From JBFXCS01 sp050181915 (GTDB lineage Bacteria; Actinomycetota; Thermoleophilia; Miltoncostaeales; Miltoncostaeaceae), in assembly GCA_050181915.1 (NCBI GenBank), contig JBFXCS010000004.1, positions 1 to 64,000 on the forward strand: a DNA stretch of 64,000 nucleotides. The letters run 5' to 3'. The notes under the pieces are model-generated. The model saw nothing but the letters and a program-made list of their open reading frames with translations, did no database searches and was not told the origin of the DNA. Of this stretch, positions 16,921 through 25,351 are shown piece after piece. A program made the position numbers and the translations under genes. The number at the start of each line of letters is the position of its first letter. Positions within the stretch are counted from its first letter, which is position 1.

Positions 16921-17970
16921 CTACGGGCGGTCCGGCGCGGCCGCCTCCGCCCCCGGCCCGCAGCCGAAGCCCTCGGCGTCGCTCCGGATCGCCGCGAGGC
17001 TCTCCTCACCCCGGGCGGCGCGCGCGGCGACCTCCCCGACGGCGTCCGGGTACCGGCCCTCGGCGGCCATCTCGCGCAGCACCGGCCACCGGCCGGAGCC
17101 GGCGAGCGTGCGGGCGACGGAGGTCATCCCCGCGTCGTCGCCGGCCGAGGCGGCCTCCAGCCAGCGGTCGAGCAGGGGGCAGACCACGGCCGTCACCACC
17201 TCGGCGCCCAGGCTGTAGCGGTCGGTGACGAGGGTGCTCGACCGGATCGCCGCGGTGGCGCCGGCGATGGCCGGGACGCCGGCGAGCATCTCGTCCACCA
17301 CGGCCGATCGATCGGCGGGGACGACCGCGTCGTCGGGCAGCGCCGCGATCCAGCGGTCGCGCGGCGCGGGCTCGAGGGCCGACAGCAGCGCCCGGAAGGC
17401 GTCCGCGTCGCGGGCGGCGGTGCGGAACTCCCAGGTGCGGCCGCCGGAGCGCCACAGCGCCGTGAACTCCGCGGCCGGGTCGCGGTAGCGGAACACGCGC
17501 GCGACGGCGCCGAGGACGGGCGCCGTGCCGAGGTCGCGCGACGCGACGGCCCGGTCGTCCACGTAGTCCTGGAACTGCCCCAGGGGCCGCCAGTGGAGGT
17601 CGGCGCGGGCGTCGCCCTTCACGAAGTCGAGCTCACCGTCGTCACCGGCGTCGTACACCCGCTCCACCCGCCACCCGGCCAGCAGCACGGACGGCGTGGA
17701 GATGGGGTCCGCCGGGGCGGGCGCCGTCACGGCGCCCGGCGAGGCGGGGCCGGAGTCGACGTGCGAGGCGGCGAGCACCCCCGCGGTCGCGATGACGCCG
17801 GCCGCCAGGGCCGCCGCGGCCGCCCGCGACCCCCAGACCGCCGCGCGCGCGCGCCCGGCGCGGCGGGGGTCGGTGGCGGAGATCTCGTCGCGCAGCCGGG
17901 CCAGGCCGTCTGCGGCGGGCGCGTCGCGCGCCGGGTCGGCCGCGGCGAGAAGGTCGTCGAGCCCGTTCAT
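16921..17970 (-). CDS. Membrane protein cotranscribed with ECF sigma factor, putative anti-sigma factor
   Basis: Protein of 349 residues. The N-terminal 45 residues are cytoplasmic and acidic/basic (MNGLDDLLAAADPARD), one transmembrane helix lies at about 50-68, and the rest is an extracytoplasmic domain of about 270 residues that I do not recognise. The zinc anti-sigma HxxxCxxC motif is absent. Its ATG overlaps the sigma-factor stop (ATGA), the usual place for a regulator of an ECF sigma factor, and the single-helix topology agrees. The sensing domain includes repeated Asp/Arg-rich helices. Function is inferred from position and topology only. Confidence 0.7.
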   Translation of the reverse strand: MNGLDDLLAAADPARDAPAADGLARLRDEISATDPRRAGRARAAVWGSRAAAAALAAGVIATAGVLAASHVDSGPASPGAVTAPAPADPISTPSVLLAGWRVERVYDAGDDGELDFVKGDARADLHWRPLGQFQDYVDDRAVASRDLGTAPVLGAVARVFRYRDPAAEFTALWRSGGRTWEFRTAARDADAFRALLSALEPAPRDRWIAALPDDAVVPADRSAVVDEMLAGVPAIAGATAAIRSSTLVTDRYSLGAEVVTAVVCPLLDRWLEAASAGDDAGMTSVARTLAGSGRWPVLREMAAEGRYPDAVGEVAARAARGEESLAAIRSDAEGFGCGPGAEAAAPDRP

Positions 17971-18524
17971 GACGCCTCCTCGGCGACGGGGGTGGCGAGG
18001 CGGGGCCCGTCCAGCGCCCCGGCCTCGATCAGATGCGCGCGCAGCCGGGTGCGGGCGCGGTGCAGGCGCGTGCGGGCGGTCGTCGGGCGCAGGCCCAGCA
18101 CCCGGGCGGCCTCGGCGACGTCGAGGCCCTCCCAGGCGGTCAGGGCGATGATCTCGCGGTCGGCGCGCCCGAGCCGCGCCATGGCGGCCCGCACCGTCGC
18201 GGGTCCGCCGCCGGGCGGCGGGACGGACGCGGCCGCCAGGGCGAGCTGCTCGCGCAGTCGCCCGCCGAGGCGGTCGCGGCGCCGCATGCCGCGGCGCTGG
18301 TTGGACAGGACGTTGCGCGCGACGCCGTAGAGCCACAGGCGCGACCGCTCGCCCGGCGGGATGTCGTCGAGCCGGCGCCAGGCGGTCAGGAAGGTGTCCG
18401 CGACGACGTCCGCGGCGTCGGCGGGCTCGTCCACGCGCCGCAGCGCATAGGACAGCACGTCGCTCGCGTGGGCGTCGTAGAGAGCCTCGAACGCGGCGCG
18501 GCGGGTATCGTCGGCGGACTTCAT
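17967..18524 (-). CDS. ECF-type RNA polymerase sigma factor
   Basis: Protein of 185 residues with sigma region 2 (FEALYDAHASDVLSYALRRV, then DAADVVADTFLTAWRRL and RSRLWLYGVARNVLSNQRR) and region 4 (LGRADREIIALTAWEGL, VAEAARVLGLRPTTARTRLHRAR). This is the standard ECF layout without region 1.1 or 3. The stop overlaps the start of the membrane regulator, so the pair forms one switch. Targets cannot be seen; autoregulation is usual. ATG 18524 gives MKSADDTRRAAFEALYD, a normal N-terminus. Confidence 0.93.
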   Translation of the reverse strand: MKSADDTRRAAFEALYDAHASDVLSYALRRVDEPADAADVVADTFLTAWRRLDDIPPGERSRLWLYGVARNVLSNQRRGMRRRDRLGGRLREQLALAAASVPPPGGGPATVRAAMARLGRADREIIALTAWEGLDVAEAARVLGLRPTTARTRLHRARTRLRAHLIEAGALDGPRLATPVAEEAS

Positions 18525-18556
18525 GCCCCCACATGTCCGGCGCGGGGCCGGATGTT

Positions 18557-20347
18557 TCACCCTCCCGGGCGCCCTCTCCTGCGCGCGGGACGCGGCCGGC
18601 GCTCCACCCTCACCCGCAGGCGCAGGCGCGCGCGGGCCTCGCGGCGGCCCGGGTGGGCGGGCGACAGCGGCCCCGCGGCCAGCCCGAGCTTGCGGGCCCG
18701 GAACGAGAGCAGCGATCCGATCGACCAGACGCAGGCCAGCACCAGCACCGCCAGCACCAGCCCGGTCGCCCCGCGGGCGCCGCTCGCGGCCGTCGCCAGC
18801 AGGTACCAGCCGGCGAAGACGATGTTCGAGTCGAGCCGGCCCGCCAGGCTCAGCAGCAGCAGCAGGACCGGCAGCGCCGCCACGGCCGCCAGCGCGACCA
18901 GCTGCCAGCCCCGCCGGGCGACCGACGCGATCAGGGCGGCGTGGGCCACCGGCAGCGCCAGCACCAGCGCGAAGGGGCTCGCCAGCCACAGCACGACCAT
19001 CAGCACCGCCAGGGCCCCGAGCGCCGCGACGCCCTCCGCCGCCGGCGGCGCGCCGTGACCCTCGATGCGGCGGCGCGCCCACAGCCAGGCCAGCAGGCCG
19101 GCCCCGACGGCCAGCACCAGGCCCAGACCGGCGGCGGCGCCGAAGCGCGCGTCGCCCGGCAGCGGCGGCGCGCCGCCCGCCTCGCGCGGCAGGAGCCCGG
19201 CGAGCGACAGCAGGTGCGCGGCGATGAGCGCCGCGAACAGGGGGATGCTGCGCAGCCCCACGGTGCGGAGCGCCGGGACCATCCGCACCCGCGCGCGGCG
19301 GAGGGCGGCGACGGCGTCGACCGCCAGCACCAGCACCGGCAGGGCGAGCAGCAGCAGGGCGATGCGCGAGACGGTGGGCCGCAGGATCTTGCCCGCGAAC
19401 TCGACCCCCTGATCGGGGGCGGGCACCGTCGGCGCCGCGTCGAGGGCTCCCAGCAGGTGGTTGGCGGCGCTCGCCGCCAGCTGGAGGCGCTCTGCGGTGA
19501 CCTCGGCGCCGGGGCGCAGGGGCGACTCGGCGCGCCCGGAGAGCGTCACCGCCGGCAGGCCGGCGGCGATCACCGCGCCCTGCTCGCCGAAGGTCTGGGG
19601 CACCGCCATGCGCAGCATCTGGCCGGTGAGCGAGGGCGCCCCCGCCGTGCGACCGCCGACCGCCTCGACCGACCGCTCGGCGATCGCCCCCAGCCGGATC
19701 GCCTGGCGGTCGGCGCGGCCGTCGGTCCAGATGTGGAACCGGTCGCCGGTCGCCTCGCCGGGCGCGTCGAGCACGATGGCGGCGGCCAGCGGGAACCCGG
19801 AGAAGCGCGTCAGGAACCAGCGTACGCCGGCGTTGCCGAGCGTGCTGCCGTCGGTGGACACGAACAGGTGCGGCCGCTCGTGGCGGCTGCTGGCCGAGTA
19901 GCGGGCCAGGCTCAGCAGCACCGCTGTGGAGCTGGAGCCCGCGGCGACGCCCGGCGGCGTGTCGCGCGGGGCGATCACCACGATCCCCGGCCGCCGCGAC
20001 GCCCCCACCGACCCGGGGACGGCCAGATAGATGTTCTGGAGGTTGACCGCCGCGCCGTCGGCGCGCGCCACCAGGTCCTGGGTCTGCACCTTCCCCGTCG
20101 CCCCCGGGATCTGCTGCAGCTGCCCCAGCACCCACTTCGCCGCGGCCTGGTCCTCGGCGGAGCCGGGCGCGCGCTCGGGCGCGACGCCGGCCAGCTCACC
20201 CTGCAGCGCGGCGGTCGCCTGACCGTCGATGGTGGGCGGCAGGGTCGGCTCGGGGCCGACGTCGGGGCTCTGGAGGGTGAGGAGCGCGACCACGAGGGCC
20301 ACACCCGCAACCAGCCAGCATGTGCGATAGAGGCGGGCGTTCAACAC
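18557..20347 (-). CDS. M28-like membrane protein, predicted catalytically inactive
   Basis: Protein of 596 residues: one N-terminal signal anchor (about 10-26), an M28 aminopeptidase-like domain (about 45-310) and about eight hydrophobic helices with a strongly basic tail. In active M28 enzymes the first zinc ligand lies in a His-x-Asp block followed by a bridging Asp in a GxxDxxSG motif. Here the matching segments read APRDTPPG (126-133) and AAGSSSTAVLL, so the His and the bridging Asp are missing, and the usual Glu-Glu pair is replaced by STDGSTLG. The fold is kept but zinc binding is unlikely. It may be a sensor or binding protein. GTG 20347 is used; TTG 20344 also possible. Confidence 0.75.
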   Translation of the reverse strand: MLNARLYRTCWLVAGVALVVALLTLQSPDVGPEPTLPPTIDGQATAALQGELAGVAPERAPGSAEDQAAAKWVLGQLQQIPGATGKVQTQDLVARADGAAVNLQNIYLAVPGSVGASRRPGIVVIAPRDTPPGVAAGSSSTAVLLSLARYSASSRHERPHLFVSTDGSTLGNAGVRWFLTRFSGFPLAAAIVLDAPGEATGDRFHIWTDGRADRQAIRLGAIAERSVEAVGGRTAGAPSLTGQMLRMAVPQTFGEQGAVIAAGLPAVTLSGRAESPLRPGAEVTAERLQLAASAANHLLGALDAAPTVPAPDQGVEFAGKILRPTVSRIALLLLALPVLVLAVDAVAALRRARVRMVPALRTVGLRSIPLFAALIAAHLLSLAGLLPREAGGAPPLPGDARFGAAAGLGLVLAVGAGLLAWLWARRRIEGHGAPPAAEGVAALGALAVLMVVLWLASPFALVLALPVAHAALIASVARRGWQLVALAAVAALPVLLLLLSLAGRLDSNIVFAGWYLLATAASGARGATGLVLAVLVLACVWSIGSLLSFRARKLGLAAGPLSPAHPGRREARARLRLRVRVERRPRPARRRGRPGG

Positions 20348-20451
20348 GGTCGGTGGCCGCCGTGGGCAGCCCGGCGGGGGGTAGAGTGTCGCACGTTGTC
20401 CACCGGCTCGGTGGCCGGTGCGTCCACCTCCGCCCGAGACCCGCCCGCGAG

Positions 20452-21684
20452 ATGATCCGCACCGTCAACGTCGGCAGGAAGTCCCTCTCCGACTACCACA
20501 GCATCGTCTCCCGGGACCTGATGTCCGAGATCCGGGCGCTGGCGGAGCCGCTGCAGGGCACCCGGGTGCTCCACGTGAGCGCCACCAGCTTCGGCGGCGG
20601 GGTCGCCGAGATCCTCTACAGCCTGGTGCCGCTGATGAACGACGCCGGCCTGCGCGCCGACTGGAAGGTGATGAGCGCGCGCGACGACTTCTTCAACGTC
20701 ACGAAGACGATCCACAACGCGCTGCAGGGGGACCCGCGGGGGATCACCGACGAGGAGCGCGCGATCTACGAGCGCTACAACCTGATCAACGTCGGCGGCC
20801 TCACCGACGACTACGACATCATCGTCGTCCACGACCCCCAGCCGGCCGCCTTCTGCGCGAACGCGCCCGACATCGACGCGAAGTGGATCTGGCGCTGCCA
20901 CATCGACCTGTCGGACCCGAATCCCCAGGTGATGGACGTCCTGCTGCCGCTGCTGGAGCCGTACGACCTGTCCGTGTTCCACATGGCGCAGTACATCCCG
21001 CCGGGAGGCCGCCTTCCCGACCCCGTCGTGATGCCACCCGCCATCGACCCGCTGGCGCCGAAGAACATGTCGCTGTCGGGCGAGGACGCCGCCTACATCG
21101 TCGATCAGTTCGGGCTCGACGTGGAGCGCCCGCTGATGCTGCAGGTGTCGCGCTTCGACCCCTGGAAGGACCCGCTGGGCGTGATCGACGCCCACCGGCT
21201 GGTGAGGGAGCGCTTCCCCGATCTGCAGCTCGCGCTGGTCGGCGCGATGGCGACCGACGACCCGGAGGGCTGGGAGTTCTTCCAGCGCACCATGGACTAC
21301 GCCGGCGACGACCCGGACATCTTCATCCTGACCAACCTCAACAACGTCGGCGCCGTCGAGGTGAACGCCTTCCAGACATATGCCGACGTCGTCGTGCAGA
21401 AGTCGCTGCGGGAGGGGTTCGGCCTCACGGTGACCGAGTCGCTGTGGAAGGCCCGCCCGACGGTGGCGGGAGACGTGGGTGGGATCCCGCTTCAGATCGT
21501 GGACGGCCAGACCGGGTTCCTGGTGAGCTCGCCGGAGGAGTGCGCCGCGCGCTGCATCGAGATGATGGAGGACACGGAGACCGCCCGCGCGATGGCGCGG
21601 CGCGGCAAGCAGCACGTGCGCCACGACTTCCTCACCCCCCGACTGCTGCGCGACTGGCTCGGCATCTTCACCCGTCTCTCGTGA
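20452..21684 (+). CDS. treT: TreT-like trehalose glycosyltransferring synthase (GT4)
   Basis: GT-B enzyme of 410 residues. The N-terminal block VLHVSATSFGGGVAEILYSL is characteristic of the TreT/trehalose phosphorylase group. Further blocks are VVHDPQPAAF, KWIWRCHIDLSDP, MLQVSRFDPWKDPLGVI and the donor motif SLREGFGLTVTESLWKARP with EX7E. TreT joins NDP-glucose and glucose to make trehalose directly. ATG 20452 is chosen; 105 bases separate it from the divergent M28-like gene, with TAGAGT at 20382 as a possible -10. The OtsA gene follows 19 bases downstream, so two trehalose routes share one transcript. Confidence 0.75.
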   Translation: MIRTVNVGRKSLSDYHSIVSRDLMSEIRALAEPLQGTRVLHVSATSFGGGVAEILYSLVPLMNDAGLRADWKVMSARDDFFNVTKTIHNALQGDPRGITDEERAIYERYNLINVGGLTDDYDIIVVHDPQPAAFCANAPDIDAKWIWRCHIDLSDPNPQVMDVLLPLLEPYDLSVFHMAQYIPPGGRLPDPVVMPPAIDPLAPKNMSLSGEDAAYIVDQFGLDVERPLMLQVSRFDPWKDPLGVIDAHRLVRERFPDLQLALVGAMATDDPEGWEFFQRTMDYAGDDPDIFILTNLNNVGAVEVNAFQTYADVVVQKSLREGFGLTVTESLWKARPTVAGDVGGIPLQIVDGQTGFLVSSPEECAARCIEMMEDTETARAMARRGKQHVRHDFLTPRLLRDWLGIFTRLS

Positions 21685-21703
21685 GCATGGAGGCTCCCCG
21701 CCC

Positions 21704-23197
21704 ATGACCCGCCGCGGCGCCCCCCTGATCCTCGTGTCCAACCGCGGGCCGGTGAGCTTCCGCATCGAGCGGGACGGGTCGCTGGGCCGCGATCGCGGCG
21801 GCGGCGGCCTCGTGACGGCCCTGCTGGGCCTGACCGAGCACACCGAGGCGCTGTGGATCTCGGCCTCCACCTCGGAGGGCGACGCCGAGGTGTCGCGCCG
21901 CCACGATGGCGGCAGCTTCCCGCTGGACGGGCTGGGACCGGGCACCCGCGGGCGCTTCGTGGAGATCGACCCGGAGACCTACAACCGGTACTACAACGTG
22001 GTCGCGAACCCGATGCTGTGGTTCATCCAGCACTACCTGTGGGACCTCAGCAACGCGCCGGACATCCGGGCCGAGGAGAAGCTGGCCTGGACGGAGGGCT
22101 ACCTCGCCGCGAACCGCGCCTTCGCCGAGGCGGTCAACGTGGAGCTGGCCGGCGACCCGGACCGGATCGTGATGCTCCACGACTACCACCTGTACACGGC
22201 GCCGGCGGCGATCCGCGAGGCGAACCCGGCGGCCTTCCTGCACTTCTTCGTCCACATCCCGTGGAGCCAGCCCGACTACTGGCGCATCCTGCCGCCCGAT
22301 ATCCGCGAGGCGATCCTGCGCGGCCTGCTGGCCAACGACATCATCGCGTTCCACACCTGGCGCTACGCGCGGAACTTCCTGCTCTGCTGCGAGGACCTGC
22401 TGGACGTGCGCGTCGACTACCGCCGCCGGCAGGTGCGCTGGCAGGGCCGCGAGGTCTGGGTGCGCTCGTACCCCATCTCGGTGAACGCGCCGATGTTCGA
22501 GGAGCTGGCGCGCACCCGCGAGGTGGCGGCGCAGGAGGCGACCATCCTGCGCCGGCGCCGCCAGCACCTGGTGGTGCGGGTCGACCGCACCGACCTCTCC
22601 AAGAACACGCTGCGCGGGTTCAAGGCCTACGACGAGTTCCTCGACCGCCACCCCGAGTTCCACGAGGACATCACCTTCGTGGCGCTGCTGCAGCCCTCGC
22701 GCCAGGACGTGGACGAGTACGTCGAGTACGTCGCGAAGATCCGCGACGTGGTGAGCCACATCAACACCAAGCACGGCACCACCGACTGGATGCCGATCAG
22801 CCTGGAGATCGCGAGCGACATCCACCGCGCCGTGGCCCTCTACAAGCACTACGACGTGCTGGTGGTGAACCCGATCTTCGACGGCATGAACCTGATCGCC
22901 AAGGAGGCCCCGCTGGTGAACGAGCGCGACGGGGTGATGATCCTGTCCGAGAACGCCGGCGCCCACGAGGAGCTCGGCTCCTTCGCGATCTCGATCAACC
23001 CCTTCGACGTGGACGCCCAGGCGGACGCGCTGCACCAGGCGCTGGTGATGGGCGCCGAGGAGCGCGCGGTGCGGATCGGCGAGATCAAGCGGATCGTGCG
23101 CGAGAACGACGTCGGCAAGTGGCTGTCGGCCCAGCAGCACGACATCGCCCGCAAGCGCGCCGCCGACCGCCGCCGGCGCGCCGCGAGGGGGCGCTGA
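21704..23197 (+). CDS. otsA: Trehalose-6-phosphate synthase (GT20)
   Basis: Protein of 497 residues with the OtsA motifs: ILVSNRGPVSF, GGGGLVTALLGL, the glucose-6-phosphate region YNRYYNVVANPMLWF, MLHDYHLYTAP, HIPWSQPDYW, VDRTDLSKNTLRGF, and the donor region VLVVNPIFDGMNLIAKEAP with SENAGAHEELG. It transfers glucose from NDP-glucose to glucose-6-phosphate in the cytoplasm. No OtsB phosphatase is fused or adjacent, so dephosphorylation must come from elsewhere. The short basic tail (RKRAADRRRRAARGR) is outside the catalytic fold. Its stop overlaps the moaC start (TGATG). Confidence 0.92.
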   Translation: MTRRGAPLILVSNRGPVSFRIERDGSLGRDRGGGGLVTALLGLTEHTEALWISASTSEGDAEVSRRHDGGSFPLDGLGPGTRGRFVEIDPETYNRYYNVVANPMLWFIQHYLWDLSNAPDIRAEEKLAWTEGYLAANRAFAEAVNVELAGDPDRIVMLHDYHLYTAPAAIREANPAAFLHFFVHIPWSQPDYWRILPPDIREAILRGLLANDIIAFHTWRYARNFLLCCEDLLDVRVDYRRRQVRWQGREVWVRSYPISVNAPMFEELARTREVAAQEATILRRRRQHLVVRVDRTDLSKNTLRGFKAYDEFLDRHPEFHEDITFVALLQPSRQDVDEYVEYVAKIRDVVSHINTKHGTTDWMPISLEIASDIHRAVALYKHYDVLVVNPIFDGMNLIAKEAPLVNERDGVMILSENAGAHEELGSFAISINPFDVDAQADALHQALVMGAEERAVRIGEIKRIVRENDVGKWLSAQQHDIARKRAADRRRRAARGR

Positions 23198-23670
23198 TGG
23201 GCGGCGAGCCGCGGCTCACCCATCTCGACGAGGCGGGCCGCGCCCGCATGGTCGGGGTGGGCCACAAGCCGGTGGTGGCACGGCGCGCGGTGGCCGAGGC
23301 CATCGTGCGGATGGCCCCCGCGACGGCGCGCGTGATCGCCGCCGGCGGGCTGCCCAAGGGCGACGCGGCCGCGGTGGCGCGGATCGCCGGGATCATGGCC
23401 GCCAAGCGCACCCCGGAGCTGGTGGCGCTGTGCCATCCGCTGCCGATCGACCGCGCGGCCGTCGACGTGGCGGTGGAGGCGGACGACGGCGTCGTGCGCG
23501 TCACCGCGACCGTCGAGACCACCGCCCGCACCGGCGTGGAGATGGAGGCCCTCACGGCCGCCTCGGTCGCGGCCCTGAACGTGTGGGACCTGGTGAAGGG
23601 CGTCGACCCCGACCTGGCGATCGAGTCGGTGCGGCTGATCGAGAAGACCACGGGCGCGCCCGCGCCGTGA
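23197..23670 (+). CDS. moaC: Cyclic pyranopterin monophosphate synthase MoaC
   Basis: Protein of 157 residues, full family length. LTHLDEAGRARMVGVGHK, ARIAGIMAAKRTPELVALCHPLPI and LTAASVAALNVWDLVKGVDPDLAI carry the active-site His and the Lys/Asp of the KGVD block. It converts the MoaA product into cyclic pyranopterin monophosphate during molybdenum cofactor synthesis. The ATG at 23197 uses the last base of the otsA stop. moaA is not in the window; the link to the trehalose genes is only positional. Confidence 0.95.
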   Translation: MGGEPRLTHLDEAGRARMVGVGHKPVVARRAVAEAIVRMAPATARVIAAGGLPKGDAAAVARIAGIMAAKRTPELVALCHPLPIDRAAVDVAVEADDGVVRVTATVETTARTGVEMEALTAASVAALNVWDLVKGVDPDLAIESVRLIEKTTGAPAP

Positions 23671-24164
23671 CCCTGCGCGTCGCCGTCGTGACCGTGTCGG
23701 ACCGCTCGGCGCGGGGCGAGCGGGAGGACCGCTCCGGCCCGATCCTGGCCGAGGCGGTCGCCGCCTCGGGCGCCGAGGTGGTGCGGCGCGAGCTGGTGAG
23801 CGACGACGAGCAGGGCCTGGCCGGGCTGCTGGCCGCGATCTGCGACGCGCCGGACGCCCCCGACCTGGTGCTCACCACCGGCGGCACCGGGCTCGGCCCG
23901 CGCGACCGCGCGCCCGAGGCGACCCGGCGGGCCTGCGCCCGCCTGGTGCCCGGCATCGCGGAGACGCTGCGCGCTCGCTCGCTCGCCGTCACCCCCCACG
24001 CGATGCTCTCGCGCGGCGAGGCCGGCGTGCGGGGCGCGACGCTGATCGTGAACCTGCCCGGCTCGCCGGGCGGCGCGCGCGACGGGTGGGAGATCGTGTC
24101 GCAGATCGCCGCCCACGCCGCCTCGCAGCTGCACGGAGGAGACCACCGCCGGCGGGAGCGGTGA
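23667..24164 (+). CDS. mog: Molybdopterin adenylyltransferase-like protein (MoaB/Mog)
   Basis: Protein of 165 residues with the MoCF-binding fold: VAVVTVSDRSARGE, VLTTGGTGLGPRDRAPEAT and IVNLPGSPGGARDGWE. These are the conserved TTGGTG and LPGSP loops that bind molybdopterin. In actinobacteria the MoaB/Mog branch adenylylates molybdopterin before metal insertion. GTG 23667 overlaps the moaC stop (GTGA), so both are made together. The C-terminus is Arg/His-rich. Distinguishing MoaB from Mog by sequence alone is not possible here. Confidence 0.9.
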   Translation: MTLRVAVVTVSDRSARGEREDRSGPILAEAVAASGAEVVRRELVSDDEQGLAGLLAAICDAPDAPDLVLTTGGTGLGPRDRAPEATRRACARLVPGIAETLRARSLAVTPHAMLSRGEAGVRGATLIVNLPGSPGGARDGWEIVSQIAAHAASQLHGGDHRRRER

Positions 24165-24174
24165 CGGGCGCCGT

Positions 24175-24202
24175 TTGAGCCCGCGCAGGCGTGGGGTAGG
24201 TT
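24175..24202 (+). promoter_or_regulatory. Candidate promoter for the LLM gene giving a near-leaderless transcript
   Basis: TTGAGC (24175-24180) and TAGGTT (24197-24202) are spaced by 16 bases. The ATG at 24210 follows the -10 element after seven bases, so the transcript would begin at or within a base of the start codon. No Shine-Dalgarno sequence is present, which agrees with leaderless translation, common in actinobacteria. Confidence 0.45.
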
Positions 24203-24209
24203 GCCCGCC

Positions 24210-25349
24210 ATGGCGACTCTCGAGCTGTCGGCCATGGGGTCGGTGCGCCCGCCCGCCGACGCGGCCCTCGCCGCGGCGCAGCGGCGCGAGCGCCAGGGCT
24301 TCGACGCCATCTGGTGGGCGGACCACTTCCTGCACTGGTTCCCGCTGCCCATCTGGACGCCGGACCTGGTGCCGCAGGCGGCGGCGGGGCAGCGCAGCCC
24401 GCACGTCTGGTTCGACCCCGTGCCGGTCGTGGCGGGCGCCGCCGCGGTCACCCGGGACGTGCGCCTGGGCATCGGCGTCACCGACATGGCGCGCCGCCAC
24501 CCCGCGTCGCTCGCCCAGACGGCCCTCACCCTCGACCACCTCACCGGCGGCCGCTTCGTGCTGGGCGTCGGATCGGGCGAGGCGCTCAACCTCACCCCCT
24601 TCGGCATCGCCAACGACCGGCCGCTGTCGCGGCTCGACGAGGGCCTCGAGGTGATGCGCCTGCTGATGTCCGGCATCGAGGAGGTCGACTTCCGCGGCGA
24701 CCACTTCACCCTGCGGTCCGCCTCGCTGGGCCTCGCCCCGCTGGGCGACCGGCCGCCGCCGGTCTGGGTGGCCGCCCACCGCCCCCGCGGCCTCGAGGTC
24801 GTGGGCCGCCGGGCCGACGGGTGGCTGCCGGCGCTCACCGACCCCGACGAGTACGCGCGGATGCTCGCCGCGGTACGGGCCGCGTCGGTCGCCGCGGGCC
24901 GGGCGGAGGACGCCGTCACCGCGGGCCTCTACGCCCGCATCGTGGTGGCCGAGACCCGCGAGCGCGCCATCGCCGCCATCGACGGGTCCCTGCTGATGCG
25001 GTTCATCGCCCTCACCCGCCCCGCCGAGGCCTTCGAGCGGCACGGCGTCGACCATCCGCTGGGGGCCGGCCGGTTCGGCCTCACCAGCTTCCTGCCCACC
25101 GAGTACGACCGGGACGACGCCCTCAGGCTCGCGGGCGCGGTGCCGGCCGAGGTGGTGCGCGACTCGGTCATCCACGGGACGCCCGACGAGGTGGCCGAGG
25201 CCATCGCGGCCTTCGCCGACCGGGGAGCGCGCCACGTCCAGCTCACCAACATGACCCCCCTCGCCTCGCCCGACCTCGCGATGGAGAGCGAGTCGCTGCT
25301 GGCCGATGCGGTGGTGGCGCTCCGCACCCGCGCGGCGACCACCGGGTGA
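24210..25349 (+). CDS. LLM-class flavin/F420-dependent oxidoreductase
   Basis: Protein of 379 residues with a luciferase-like TIM barrel. Blocks seen are RRERQGFDAIWWADHFLHW, GVTDMARRHPASLAQTALTLDHLTGGRFVLGVGSGE, RLDEGLEVMRLLM and the C-terminal VIHGTPDEVAEAIAAF. The GRFxLGVGSGE pattern and length match F420-dependent members such as methylene-H4MPT-reductase-like and glucose-6-phosphate-dehydrogenase-like enzymes. The substrate is unknown. ATG 24210 is chosen over TTG 24201. The gene's stop is two bases from the next ATG. Confidence 0.85.
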   Translation: MATLELSAMGSVRPPADAALAAAQRRERQGFDAIWWADHFLHWFPLPIWTPDLVPQAAAGQRSPHVWFDPVPVVAGAAAVTRDVRLGIGVTDMARRHPASLAQTALTLDHLTGGRFVLGVGSGEALNLTPFGIANDRPLSRLDEGLEVMRLLMSGIEEVDFRGDHFTLRSASLGLAPLGDRPPPVWVAAHRPRGLEVVGRRADGWLPALTDPDEYARMLAAVRAASVAAGRAEDAVTAGLYARIVVAETRERAIAAIDGSLLMRFIALTRPAEAFERHGVDHPLGAGRFGLTSFLPTEYDRDDALRLAGAVPAEVVRDSVIHGTPDEVAEAIAAFADRGARHVQLTNMTPLASPDLAMESESLLADAVVALRTRAATTG

Positions 25350-25351
25350 GG

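Noticed and set aside
18541..18560. GATGTTTCACC near 18550 as a second parS
   Set aside because: Only half of the palindrome is present and the other arm does not match.
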